64,000 nt of DNA from Halobacterium wangiae (GTDB lineage: Archaea; Halobacteriota; Halobacteria; Halobacteriales; Halobacteriaceae): assembly GCF_021249345.1 (NCBI RefSeq), contig NZ_CP089588.1:372001-436000 (forward strand), in the 5' to 3' direction. The notes under the pieces were generated by a model that worked only from the letters and a program-made list of their open reading frames with translations, was not told where the DNA came from and did no database searches. Below are positions 35,252 through 44,036 of the stretch, piece by piece (position 1 is the first letter of the stretch; each line of letters starts with the position of its first letter). Made by a program: the position numbers and the translations under genes.

Positions 35252-36058
35252 TCAGGCGAGACTCACGTCCAGGTACAGCATCACGACCACGCCGAGCATC
35301 AGCCCCAGCGTCGCCACGCGCTCGTGGCCGTTGGAGTGTGTCTCGGGGACGATCTCGTCACTGATGACGAACAGCATGCCGCCCGCCGCGAACCCCATCG
35401 CGTACGGGAGGATGGCGCCGGAGATGGAGACCGCGTACGCGCCGAGGAGCACCATCGGGATCTCCACGAGCCCCGCCCGGATGCCCGTGAGGGCGGCGTA
35501 CGTCGTCCGGTCGAAGCCCGCGTTCACGGCCGCGACGGAGACGGCCAGCCCCTCGGGGATGTTCTGCATGCCGATAGCGAGCATCAGCGCCAGTCCCTCG
35601 CCGACGTTCCCGCTGCCGAACCCGACGCCGACCGCCAGCCCCTCCGGCATGTTGTGGATGGTGATGGCGACGATGAACAGGAGCAGCGGCGCCAGGTCGG
35701 CCTGCGAGACGGTCTGGTCGGCGCGCTCGCGGCCGGTGATGAGGACGTGCACGTGTGGCACCCAGTGGTCCGCCCGGTCCAGCAGCACGACGCCGAGCGC
35801 GATGCCCGCGATGACCTCGTAGAGCCCGTTCTCGCCGCCGAACTCGATGCCGGGGATGATGAGGCTCGTGAAACTCGCTGCGAGCATCACTCCGGCCGCG
35901 AACCCGAGCGCGCCGTCTAACGAGCGCTGGGAGGGGTCACGCCACACCACCACGCTGAGCGCGCCGACGAGGTTCAGCCCGGCAATCACGACGCCACCGA
36001 CGAGCGCTTGCATCACTGGGTCGGTTCCCGCGACGTCCAGGAACCACGCTTCGAGCAT
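35252..36058 (-). CDS. ZIP-family metal transporter
   Basis: A 268-residue membrane protein with about eight helices. The signature helices 4 and 5 carry AITIHNMPEGLAVGVGF and AIGMQNIPEGLAVSVA, with His, Asn and Glu as metal ligands. An aqueous loop near residue 105 contains HWVPHVHVL, likely a metal-sensing or -binding segment. ZIP proteins import Zn2+, Fe2+ or Mn2+ from outside. The start MLEAWFLDVAG fits the first helix; upstream frame is promoter DNA shared with surE, 115 bp away. Confidence 0.9.
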   Translation of the reverse strand: MLEAWFLDVAGTDPVMQALVGGVVIAGLNLVGALSVVVWRDPSQRSLDGALGFAAGVMLAASFTSLIIPGIEFGGENGLYEVIAGIALGVVLLDRADHWVPHVHVLITGRERADQTVSQADLAPLLLFIVAITIHNMPEGLAVGVGFGSGNVGEGLALMLAIGMQNIPEGLAVSVAAVNAGFDRTTYAALTGIRAGLVEIPMVLLGAYAVSISGAILPYAMGFAAGGMLFVISDEIVPETHSNGHERVATLGLMLGVVVMLYLDVSLA

Positions 36059-36173
36059 GGCGGACGGTGACGCCAGGCCACAATAAAGCCGCCTGTCGGA
36101 CCGCGGCGTCACCGGCGACCGCGGCCGAGTCCGCTTCCGCAACGCATACTTTCGCCGACACGCTACGGCGACT

Positions 36174-36947
36174 ATGACCGACTCGCTGTCCGTCCTCCTG
36201 ACCAACGACGACGGCATCGACGCCCCCGGGATACGCGCGCTCTACGACCGCCTGAGCGCGGACCACGACGTCACCGTCGTCGCGCCGGCCGACGAACAGT
36301 CCGGCACCGGTCAGACGCGGACCTTCCAGGTGTTCGACTACGACGAACGCGACGTCGGCTACGCCGTCGACGGCACGCCCGCCGACTGCGTCGCGTTCGC
36401 CGTCGCCGGCCTCGACGTGACTCCCGACGTCGTCGTCTCGGGTTGCAACGACGGGCCGAACCTCGGCGCACACATCCTCGCGCGCTCGGGCACCATCGGC
36501 GCCGCGATGGAGGCCTCCTTCCTCGGCTACCCCGCTATCGCCGCCTCGATGTACGACTGGGCGTTCGACCCCGAGGGCGACTGGGAACCAAAGTACGACC
36601 AGTTCGAACTCCCCGCCGAGGCCGTCGCCGACGTCCTCCCGTCGTTCGTCGCCGGCGACCTTCTCCCCACCGCCGACTACCTCTCCGTGAACGCGCCCGC
36701 CACCGAACACGCCGACGACCCGGTCAGGCGCGTCACTCGACCCACCGAGCAGTACGAACTCCGGGCCGAGTTCACCGAGAACGGTGTCAACGTCGAGGAC
36801 CGCTTCTGGCACCAGTTCCTCGAACGCGACGTCCCCGACCCCGCCGGCACCGACCGCCACGCCTGCGTCGACAACGAGATCAGCGTCACGCCGCTCACTG
36901 TCCCCCACACCGTCGCCGGCGGCGCGACGGTCGGCGGGTTGCTGTAG
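36174..36947 (+). CDS. surE: 5'/3'-nucleotidase SurE
   Basis: A 257-residue metal-dependent nucleotidase. SVLLTNDDGIDAPGIRALYD carries the two metal-binding Asp, APADEQSGTGQ and the metal-binding loop VVSGCNDGPNLGAHILARSGTIGAAMEA. It dephosphorylates nucleoside 5'- and 3'-monophosphates. Length and motif order are standard. A TATA-like CATACTTTCG about 28 bases before the ATG supports the start. Confidence 0.93.
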   Translation: MTDSLSVLLTNDDGIDAPGIRALYDRLSADHDVTVVAPADEQSGTGQTRTFQVFDYDERDVGYAVDGTPADCVAFAVAGLDVTPDVVVSGCNDGPNLGAHILARSGTIGAAMEASFLGYPAIAASMYDWAFDPEGDWEPKYDQFELPAEAVADVLPSFVAGDLLPTADYLSVNAPATEHADDPVRRVTRPTEQYELRAEFTENGVNVEDRFWHQFLERDVPDPAGTDRHACVDNEISVTPLTVPHTVAGGATVGGLL

Positions 36948-37075
36948 CCCGTCATCCGCTGTCGAAGGAGTCAGCGGGACAGACTCGGTCAGTGTTCTAC
37001 ACTCTGTCACGGATAGGTAACGCTCGGTAACCTGACCGCAACGACTATTCCGAAGAGAGCCGCACGACACTGTTC

Positions 37076-37795
37076 ATGCCGCCTGACGAGAACCCCACCG
37101 TTGCGGACGCGTACGATACGTTGGCGGAGACGTACGAGACACAGGAGGAGGACCCGTACTGCGCGGACCTGGAGTTCCCTGCGACGACGGACCTCCTGCC
37201 GGACGTAGCGGATATGACCGTCCTCGATGCGGGCTGTGGACACGGTCGGTACGCCGAGTGGCTGGTCGAGCAGGGGGCGGACGTCGTCGCCGTCGACGAG
37301 AGCGCCGAGATGCTCGAACGGGCGGAGCGACGAGTCGGCGACCGGGCAGACGTACGTCGAGCGGACATCACGGAGCCACTCGCGTTCGCCGACGACGACG
37401 AGTTCGACGGTGTCGTCTGTGGGCTCTCGCTCCACTACGTCGAAGACTGGCGAGAGCCGTTCGCGGAGTTCGCTCGTGTACTCCGCCCGGGTGGATTCCT
37501 CGTGTTCTCCGCCCACCACCCGGTCGACGAGTACGTCGCGTTCGAGGCCGAGAACTACTTCGAAGTCGAACAGGAGCGGATGACGTGGTCGGCATCCGGC
37601 GAGGAAGTCGCGGTCCCGTTCTACCGCCGGCCGCTCTCCGAGGTCGTCAATCCGCTACTCGAGACCGGGTTCGAACTCGACGAACTGGTCGAACCGAAGC
37701 CCAGGGAGACGTTCGAGGAGAAGCAGCCGGAGTCCTACGAGAAACGGTTGGAACACCCGACGTTCCTGTGTGTCAGAGCGTCGTACTCGGGGTGA
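37076..37795 (+). CDS. Class I SAM-dependent methyltransferase
   Basis: A 239-residue cytoplasmic enzyme. Motif I is TVLDAGCGHGRYAEWL, motif II VVAVDESAEMLERAERR, motif III/IV DGVVCGLSLHYVEDW and motif V ARVLRPGGFLVFSAHHP. The arrangement resembles the UbiE/COQ5 or Methyltransf_11 families. The C-terminal part (YRRPLSEVVNPLLETGFEL) is the usual cap. Substrate unknown; no pathway neighbours. Confidence 0.88.
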   Translation: MPPDENPTVADAYDTLAETYETQEEDPYCADLEFPATTDLLPDVADMTVLDAGCGHGRYAEWLVEQGADVVAVDESAEMLERAERRVGDRADVRRADITEPLAFADDDEFDGVVCGLSLHYVEDWREPFAEFARVLRPGGFLVFSAHHPVDEYVAFEAENYFEVEQERMTWSASGEEVAVPFYRRPLSEVVNPLLETGFELDELVEPKPRETFEEKQPESYEKRLEHPTFLCVRASYSG

Positions 37796-37840
37796 CGACT
37801 CGGTGCGGACGACCGCACGATCCGACGTCGGTGGCGTCGC

Positions 37841-39538
37841 TCACGGGAAGGGGTGGAACGGTCTGTCCAGGCGAGCCTGGAAACCCATCTCGCGGGGGAC
37901 CTCTCGTGCGCGGTCACCGAAGAACGGCTCGGTGACGAACAGCGGCTGTGCTCCGGGGACGAGGACGCGGACGGCCTCGAAGCCGGCGCGTTCGACGTCG
38001 CGGGTGGTGAGGCGGGCGGCGTAGGCGTCGAGGTCGGCGTCCGCGAGCGCGTCCAGGGCGGCCCGGAGTTCGGCGTCGCCGGTCGGCGAGTCGGCGGGGC
38101 CGACCTCCTCGGCGGGGATTGTGGTGTCAGGGTCGACGAACCCGCGGACGTCGCGGGGGAAGTCGGCGTACTTCCCGATGGCACCGTCCTCGTCGGGAGC
38201 GTCCTCGCGGCCGATGGCGCGCAGTTCCATCCAGTTCTGGAGCGCCTCGGCGAGCGCGGAGCGCGCGGCGGCCTCCGGGTCGAGGTCGGCCGCCGAACCG
38301 GCGGCGAAGCGCGGCCACTCGTCGCGGTGGACGGCGACGGCGACGACGGGGACGTCGACGTCCTGCGTGCAGAGCAGCGGCGTGACGGAGAGGTTCTCGG
38401 CGCGGGCGTGCTTCGCGAGTTCGGCGAAGCCGTCGTCCTCGACGGCGAGGCCGAGCGGGTCGAACGTGGAGTACCACGCGAGCATCGTGGCGTCGCGCTC
38501 GACCGTCTCGTAGAGCCCCGAGAGGAGCGCCTCCCGCCCGGAGTTCCCGAGACCGAGACCGGTAGTGATCGACGGCCCGGTCGAGCCCTCCGGCGGCGGG
38601 AAAACGACGCGGTCCGCGGGGAGCAGCGCCTCGTCGCCCGACTGCAGGTGTTCGCCGCGCACCCAGTCGAGTTCCGCGGGGGTCGTGGCGTCCTCTGGGC
38701 GGACGAACGCGGCGGGCGCCACGGCGTCCGGGTGGTCCGGCGGGTGCGTCTGGAACGCCGACTCGCGGTAGACGCCCGCGCTGTAGCGTTCGAGGCCCTC
38801 GCCGACTGCCTTCATGTAGGCCGCGTCCCAGTCGACGTCGACGCCGGCGGACTGGGCTGCGGCCGCTGCTTCGCTGAAGCCAGTCGTGTCGCTGACGGCA
38901 GCGAGGTAGTACGGCGCGGGGAACGACTCGCGTTCGCCGACGGCGGTGAGCAGGCCGACCCGGTCGTCGACGAGCGGTTCGGCCGCCGCGAGCGCCTCGT
39001 CCAGCGAGCGGTCCTCGCCGCCGCGTCGGAGCGCGTCGTCGGTGGTGTCGCCGCAGTCGCAGTGCGGGACGGGCGCGACGTACCGCTCGGCGTGCGGGAG
39101 TTCGAGGACGGTGCCCGGGTGGGCGTCCCCGCGGAGCGCGTCTGCGGCGAGGCGGCCGGCGTGGGCGCCGGCGAGGCGGACCGCCGACCGGTCGGCGCTC
39201 GGGGCGTCGGCTGGCTGCTGGTCGGTCGCCGCGACACGCGAAGCCAGGCAGTCGAAACACGGGCCGTCGGGCGCGAGGACGGCGACCCCCGCGTCGACGC
39301 CGGCGAGCGGGTGACCACCGAGACCGCCGACTTCGACGGTGATCAGGGGTGTGCCGCCAGCCAGTGCGTGGTCGTTCGCGGCGCGGAAGCCGCCGGCGCC
39401 GGCGACACCGACGACGACGCCGAGCGTCGCGTCCGCGACACCCGCGACGTCGGTCGATTCGACGGTCGCGTCCACGTCGCCCAAGGCGGCGCGGACGGCG
39501 TCCACTGCGGGGCCGTCGCCGACGACGGCGACGGTCAC
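37841..39538 (-). CDS. YcaO protein with N-terminal E1/ThiF-like domain
   Basis: A 565-residue fusion. Residues ~1-180 begin VAVVGDGPAVDAVRAAL and contain C94-C97 (GPCFDCLAS) and C160-C162 (PHCDCGD), a possible zinc tetrad, as in the partner domain of azole-forming cyclodehydratases. The YcaO part has the ATP-binding acidic motifs KAVGEGLERYSAG and YETVERDATMLAWYS and the ALAEALQNWM helix, and ends FHPFP, close to the proline-rich C-terminus of cyclodehydratases. YcaO enzymes use ATP to form thio- or azoline amides in peptides and proteins. No precursor peptide or dehydrogenase gene was seen nearby. The upstream gene is TbsP-like, 84 bp away. Confidence 0.85.
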   Translation of the reverse strand: MTVAVVGDGPAVDAVRAALGDVDATVESTDVAGVADATLGVVVGVAGAGGFRAANDHALAGGTPLITVEVGGLGGHPLAGVDAGVAVLAPDGPCFDCLASRVAATDQQPADAPSADRSAVRLAGAHAGRLAADALRGDAHPGTVLELPHAERYVAPVPHCDCGDTTDDALRRGGEDRSLDEALAAAEPLVDDRVGLLTAVGERESFPAPYYLAAVSDTTGFSEAAAAAQSAGVDVDWDAAYMKAVGEGLERYSAGVYRESAFQTHPPDHPDAVAPAAFVRPEDATTPAELDWVRGEHLQSGDEALLPADRVVFPPPEGSTGPSITTGLGLGNSGREALLSGLYETVERDATMLAWYSTFDPLGLAVEDDGFAELAKHARAENLSVTPLLCTQDVDVPVVAVAVHRDEWPRFAAGSAADLDPEAAARSALAEALQNWMELRAIGREDAPDEDGAIGKYADFPRDVRGFVDPDTTIPAEEVGPADSPTGDAELRAALDALADADLDAYAARLTTRDVERAGFEAVRVLVPGAQPLFVTEPFFGDRAREVPREMGFQARLDRPFHPFP

Positions 39539-39622
39539 GGGGAGTCCTCCGGGAGCATGGCTACTGGGAGGCGCGAGGACGGGAAAACAGTACGGGATTC
39601 GGTAGTCGGAGTCGGCGAACGA

Positions 39623-40441
39623 CTACGTCAGCATCGACTGCGCGACGTTCGCGAGCTCCGCGGGCGGCGCGTCGGCGAGGCGGTCGTCCGCGAGCTTCAG
39701 GCGGAGGCGCGGGCGGCCGACGTCGATGGGGACCTTCTCGGTGTCGATGAGGCCGAGGTCCTCGAGTTTGGTCTTCGTGCGGGAGAACGTCGCCTTCGAG
39801 GCGATGCCGACGTCCTCGCCCCACTTGCTGATGTCGTAGAGGAGTTCGCGGTTCTTCGCCGCGACGAGCAGGCTGACGGTGACCTCGTCGAGGCCGTCGC
39901 CGTCGCCGCGGGCGGTCTCCATGGACTGGAGGACGCCACTGAAGTCGTCCTCGACCTCGGGGCTGATCTCGTCGTTCAGCGTCTGGCGGACGCGGTCGAT
40001 GGCGGGCGTGCGCAGGTTGAACTGCTCTGCGCCCTCCCAGTCCTCGGTGATGGAGTCGTAGGCCGTTCCGGTGAACTCGGCGTCGTCGGTGGCGAGACCG
40101 CCGACCAGTCCGCCCGCCTCGAGGAGCGCGACCGTCTGGTCCTCCGTGACCAGCATGGAGCTCCGGGCGTCGTCACCGAGCACGCGGAGTTCGAGGTCGC
40201 TGGATTCGACGAGGTTGGCGGTGTTGCTCGCCACGATGAAGTCGTCCATGACGTCCTTGAGCGTCCGTTCGTCGCCGAGCACGCGGATCGACGGCAGGTC
40301 GCCGTCGAAGGCGTTCGCGGCGTCGACGAGCTGCTCGACCGTGCTCCCCGCGGGGTTGACGACGAACAGCGCGTCCGGTTCGGCCGCGAAGACGGCGCCG
40401 AAGACGTCTTCGACGTTCGTGCCGAGAAGATTCGATGGCAT
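39623..40441 (-). CDS. tbsP: TbsP-family (DUF5821) transcriptional regulator
   Basis: A 272-residue protein. MPSNLLGTNVEDVFGAVFAA is the conserved opening, the middle is an alpha/beta sensor-like domain (DLPSIRVLGDERTLKDVMDDF, ELRVLGDDARSSMLV), and the C-terminal ~60 residues are a winged helix (ELLYDISKWGEDVGIASKATF, KTKLEDLGLIDTEKV). In Haloferax a homolog called TbsP cooperates with TrmB in controlling the gluconeogenic gapII gene; the same role here is inferred. A TATA box and a palindrome lie just before its ATG. Confidence 0.8.
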   Translation of the reverse strand: MPSNLLGTNVEDVFGAVFAAEPDALFVVNPAGSTVEQLVDAANAFDGDLPSIRVLGDERTLKDVMDDFIVASNTANLVESSDLELRVLGDDARSSMLVTEDQTVALLEAGGLVGGLATDDAEFTGTAYDSITEDWEGAEQFNLRTPAIDRVRQTLNDEISPEVEDDFSGVLQSMETARGDGDGLDEVTVSLLVAAKNRELLYDISKWGEDVGIASKATFSRTKTKLEDLGLIDTEKVPIDVGRPRLRLKLADDRLADAPPAELANVAQSMLT

Positions 40442-40444
40442 CTA

Positions 40445-40478
40445 TGCCTGCGTATAGGCAATCAGGGTATTTAATTTT
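40445..40478 (-). promoter_or_regulatory. Promoter and palindromic operator of the TbsP-like gene
   Basis: On the minus strand AAAATTAA (40471-40478) lies about 30 bases before the ATG and TGCCT-N6-AGGCA (40445-40460) lies 3 bases before it, exactly where a repressor would block the initiation site of a leaderless transcript. Autoregulation is inferred. Confidence 0.5.
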
Positions 40479-40528
40479 ACCGGAAGAGGCGAGCGTAAAA
40501 CCACAGTAGGGGCGCCTTACTCCCCGAA

Positions 40529-42577
40529 CTATCGGCTTTCACCGGTGCGGTTTTTATCTCCGAGGAGGGCGGCCGCCTCGTCGGCCCAATAGAACGTCCC
40601 GTCGACGATGACCGGGTGGTCGGCGCCGTCGAAGCACGCCGCGAGGTCGGCCGCGGACCCGGCGAACTCCGTGCGATTGCCACAGAGTCTCGGTGAATCG
40701 ACCCCGTCGGCGGCGACGTCGTAACTTCCGCCGTGGCCGTCTCCCGAGAGCTGTTCCCAGGAGACGTGGTAGTCCTCGGGTCGACTGGTGACGTGGGCGA
40801 CGAGGGCGTTCTCGGCGTCCGTCCGGGAGAGCGTCTGCATCCCGTCGCCGACGACCGCGTAGTCCTTGCCCATGCGGATGCGACGGCGGGCCAGGCGGAG
40901 CGCCGTCTCGATGGGGAAGCCGTGGACGAGCAGGCGGGCGAACGCCGTGCCCACCTTCGCAGCCTGCTCGTCGAGGACCTTCCGGAACGTCACCGCGCCC
41001 GCGACGCTCCCCTTCTCGACGAGCTCCAGGCCCTCATAGTAGGAGCCACACGCGTTCAGGAAGAACGTCTCGACGTTCGTCTCCGGGAGCTCGGAGATAG
41101 ACAGCGTGCCGTCCGCACAGCGCAGGCCGCTCACCTCGCAGTGGCCGACGTAGTGGACGAACTCGTGGTGGTCGACGAAGACGTCGGCGAGCTCCGACCG
41201 TGTCAGCCCGTCGTACAGCGTCACGTCCATCGGCAGCGACTCCGCACGGTCGCGGTAGATATCCGCGACCGCGTCGTGTTCGCCCGCCATGCTCCGGTCG
41301 TTCAACACGACCGCGACCGACATCTCCTCGTCCGGCCGGCCGAGGTACCGGAGGTGGTTCCGGTACGCCTCTGGGAGCGTCTTGAACACGTCGATGGGCG
41401 TGCCGTCGGCGAGCCACCCCTGCGCGCGTCCGGGCCGGTCCTTCGGTTTCAACATCTCGACGGTCGCGACGGGACCGGGGGCGCCCCGGTAGAAGTCGTC
41501 CAGCGACCGCTCCATCAGCTCCCGTTTCTCCAGTTCCGCGGTCTCCGGCGGGTAGACAACGGCGAGGCGGTCGAGCAGGAACGGGAGCGCCCGGACGTGG
41601 TCGAGGTTCGGCGCGACGTGCATGGAGAGGTGCCACTCGGGGAACCGGTCGGCCACGCGGTCGAACGGGAGGTCGAGGTACGTCCGCAGACGCTCGGCCG
41701 GCGACGCCGCGTAGGCTGTCGCCGCGTCGAACTCCAGGTCCTCGAGGACGGACCGTTCGGCTAGCGCTCGCTCCCCTCGCGGCCCCGCGGTCCGCGCGAG
41801 ACAGTCCAGCCAGAAGACGCGTGCCAGCGTCTCCGGAACGTCCGTCTCGAGCGACTCGAAGGGGTGGTTGACGCCCGCCGCCGGGGCGCGCAGTCGCGGC
41901 GTCGCACCCGACTCGACGCTCACCTCGGCGCCGAGGTAGTAGGCCAGGGGCGCCGCCACGAACAGCGAGCGCAGCGACCGCGGGACGACGAACTCGATGC
42001 CCGTCTCGGGGGTCCCGGCAGCGACGCGCTCGGGAACGTCGACGGCGTCACCGAACTCGAACTCCGGCGGGTGGCGCCGCATCGACCGGGCCGTCCGGTC
42101 GGGCGTCGTGACGCGGTGGGCCGACGCTGCGTACGTGATGGCCGTGGCGACGCCCTCCAGCGTCTTCGGGATGGTGACGGTGTCGGTGGGTGCACGCGGG
42201 CCGTCCCGGAAGCCCACGGCGACGCGCGTCCGGTCCTCGAAGTCGACGTGCAGGGAGTCGCCGCGTTCGAGCACTGCCGGACGCTCGAAGCCCACGACCA
42301 GCTCGACGGCCGACGCGCCGAAGACGTACTCGCCGGCGTCGAGTCGCACCCGTCCGGCGCCGTCGAGCCGGGTCGTCTCGCCAGTCCTGGCGTCGAGAAC
42401 CGTCGCGACGCTCGCCGGGAGCGACAGCCCCGTCGTGCGGCCGACGGCGTGGCCGTCGACTGGCTCCTGGCCCGGCCAGTTTTCGTCTGTCGGCTGCCAG
42501 TCGGGCGCCCGGACTTCGACGTCGCTGTCGCTGTCGCCGATACGCAGCCCTGTGCCCGTTCGCGTCCACCCGTTCAC
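40529..42577 (-). CDS. CHAT-domain (caspase-like) peptidase
   Basis: A 682-residue protein. The C-terminal region, residues ~420-590, carries a CHAT-type catalytic pair: His479 in FVHYVGHCEVSGLRC and Cys510 in FFLNACGSYYEGLE, followed by KGSVAGAVTFRKV and FARLLVHGF, the usual strand-helix order of clan CD peptidases. The ~420-residue N-terminal part has beta-rich segments (SLPASVATVLDARTG) and an unknown helical domain. No transmembrane helix was found, so it is probably cytoplasmic. A GTG start at 42577 with an AAATATAT-like box about 30 bases upstream is plausible. Target protein and activation signal unknown. Confidence 0.72.
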   Translation of the reverse strand: MNGWTRTGTGLRIGDSDSDVEVRAPDWQPTDENWPGQEPVDGHAVGRTTGLSLPASVATVLDARTGETTRLDGAGRVRLDAGEYVFGASAVELVVGFERPAVLERGDSLHVDFEDRTRVAVGFRDGPRAPTDTVTIPKTLEGVATAITYAASAHRVTTPDRTARSMRRHPPEFEFGDAVDVPERVAAGTPETGIEFVVPRSLRSLFVAAPLAYYLGAEVSVESGATPRLRAPAAGVNHPFESLETDVPETLARVFWLDCLARTAGPRGERALAERSVLEDLEFDAATAYAASPAERLRTYLDLPFDRVADRFPEWHLSMHVAPNLDHVRALPFLLDRLAVVYPPETAELEKRELMERSLDDFYRGAPGPVATVEMLKPKDRPGRAQGWLADGTPIDVFKTLPEAYRNHLRYLGRPDEEMSVAVVLNDRSMAGEHDAVADIYRDRAESLPMDVTLYDGLTRSELADVFVDHHEFVHYVGHCEVSGLRCADGTLSISELPETNVETFFLNACGSYYEGLELVEKGSVAGAVTFRKVLDEQAAKVGTAFARLLVHGFPIETALRLARRRIRMGKDYAVVGDGMQTLSRTDAENALVAHVTSRPEDYHVSWEQLSGDGHGGSYDVAADGVDSPRLCGNRTEFAGSAADLAACFDGADHPVIVDGTFYWADEAAALLGDKNRTGESR

Positions 42578-42692
42578 TCACCCAACAGGTTCTCCGACGG
42601 GGCATATATTTCTGTCGAGGGATGTTCGTTAAATTAGTGCGCGGCGGTGGGCGCTCGGTAGACTTATGCCTCGCGCGAAGGCCAATTGAGAC
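42578..42692. promoter_or_regulatory. Divergent promoter region, CHAT gene and glyA
   Basis: A 115-bp gap with an A/T-rich box for each gene: on the minus strand AATATATG (42603-42610), about 30 bases before the CHAT GTG, and on the plus strand CTTATG (42663-42668), about 28 bases before the glyA ATG. A further A/T-rich motif (TTCGTTAAATTAGTG) lies between them. Confidence 0.5.
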
Positions 42693-43940
42693 ATGAGCTA
42701 CGAGGATGTCCGGGAGGTAGACCCGGCCGTCGCGGACGCGCTCGTGGGCGAACGGGAGCGCCAGAACGGCACGCTCGCGATGATCGCCAGCGAGAACCAC
42801 GTCAGCGAGGCCGTCCTGGAGGCCCAGGGCAGCGAACTCACGAACAAGTACGCCGAGGGCTACCCCGGCAAGCGCTACTACGGCGGCTGCGAGTTCGCCG
42901 ACGACGTCGAGACCCTCGCCATCGACCGCGCGAAGGAACTGTTCGGCGCCGACCACGTCAACGTCCAGCCCCACAGCGGGTCGTCGGCGAACATGGGCGT
43001 CTACTTCGCGACGCTCGACCCCGGCGACAAGATCCTCTCGCTGGACCTCACGCACGGCGGCCACCTGAGTCACGGCCACCCGGCGAACTTCGCGGGCCAG
43101 CTGTACGAGGTCGAACAGTACGAGGTCGACCCCGAGACGGGCCGCCTCGACTACGACTCCCTCCACGAGATCGCCAAGGAGTTCGAACCGGACATGATCG
43201 TCTCCGGGTTCTCGGCGTACCCCCGGGAGGTCGACTGGGAGCGCATCCAGGAGGCGGCCGACGCCGTGGGCGCACTCCACACCGCAGACATCGCGCACAT
43301 CACCGGGCTCGTCGCGACGGGCGAGCACGCCTCCCCGGTCGGCGTCGCGGACTTCGTCACCGGGTCGACGCACAAGACCATCCGCGCGGGCCGCGGCGGC
43401 ATCATCATGTGCGACGAGGAGTACGCCGACGACGTCGACTCGGCGATCTTCCCGGGCGCACAGGGCGGCCCCCTCATGCACAACATCGCGGGGAAGGCCG
43501 TCGGCTTCAAGGAAGCCCTCCAGCCGGAGTTCGAGGAGTACGCCGAGCAGGTCGTCGAGAATGCCAGGGTGCTCGGGGAGACGCTCCAGGACCACGGCTT
43601 CTCGCTGGTCTCTGGCGGCACCGACACCCACCTCGTGCTCGTCGACCTCCGGGAGTCCCACCCGGACATCTCGGGCGGCGACGCCGAGGACGAACTCGAG
43701 GAGGTCGGTATCGTGCTGAACGCGAACACCGTCCCGAACGAGTCCCGGTCGGCGTTCGACCCCTCGGGCATCCGCGCCGGCACGCCCGCGCTGACGACCC
43801 GCGGCTTCGACGAAGAGGCGATGGAGACGGTCGGCGACTGCATCGCGAAGGTTATCGACAACGTCGGCGACGGCGAGGTGTACGCGGAGGTCGCGGCGAC
43901 CGTCGAGGACCTCACCCGCGAGTACCCGCTGTACGACTAA
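42693..43940 (+). CDS. glyA: Serine hydroxymethyltransferase
   Basis: A 415-residue fold-type I PLP enzyme interconverting serine and glycine with transfer of a one-carbon unit to tetrahydrofolate or a methanopterin-like carrier. Seen are LAMIASENHVSEAVLEAQGS, NKYAEGYPGKRYYGGCEF, VNVQPHSGSSANMGVY, the PLP lysine in TGSTHKTIRAGRGG and the C-terminal FDPSGIRAGTPALTTRGF. Length and motifs are standard. FolD, which uses the product, lies 1.8 kb downstream on the same strand. Confidence 0.95.
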   Translation: MSYEDVREVDPAVADALVGERERQNGTLAMIASENHVSEAVLEAQGSELTNKYAEGYPGKRYYGGCEFADDVETLAIDRAKELFGADHVNVQPHSGSSANMGVYFATLDPGDKILSLDLTHGGHLSHGHPANFAGQLYEVEQYEVDPETGRLDYDSLHEIAKEFEPDMIVSGFSAYPREVDWERIQEAADAVGALHTADIAHITGLVATGEHASPVGVADFVTGSTHKTIRAGRGGIIMCDEEYADDVDSAIFPGAQGGPLMHNIAGKAVGFKEALQPEFEEYAEQVVENARVLGETLQDHGFSLVSGGTDTHLVLVDLRESHPDISGGDAEDELEEVGIVLNANTVPNESRSAFDPSGIRAGTPALTTRGFDEEAMETVGDCIAKVIDNVGDGEVYAEVAATVEDLTREYPLYD

Positions 43941-44036
43941 CCGTCGCTACCGTTTCTCGGCTGCTTCGAGCGCCCACCACTGGAGCAGGGACGGGTGCGT
44001 CGCCCTGTAGACCACTTACGCGAGCGGTCGGCCCGC

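Noticed and set aside
37853-40474. An 873-codon plus-strand frame covering the YcaO and TbsP genes
   Set aside because: It spans two real genes and their intergenic region on the other strand and has no recognisable domain.
40529-42577. Defence island around the CHAT protein
   Set aside because: The neighbours are glyA, a TbsP-like regulator and YcaO; no nuclease, gasdermin, CRISPR or restriction gene was seen close by.
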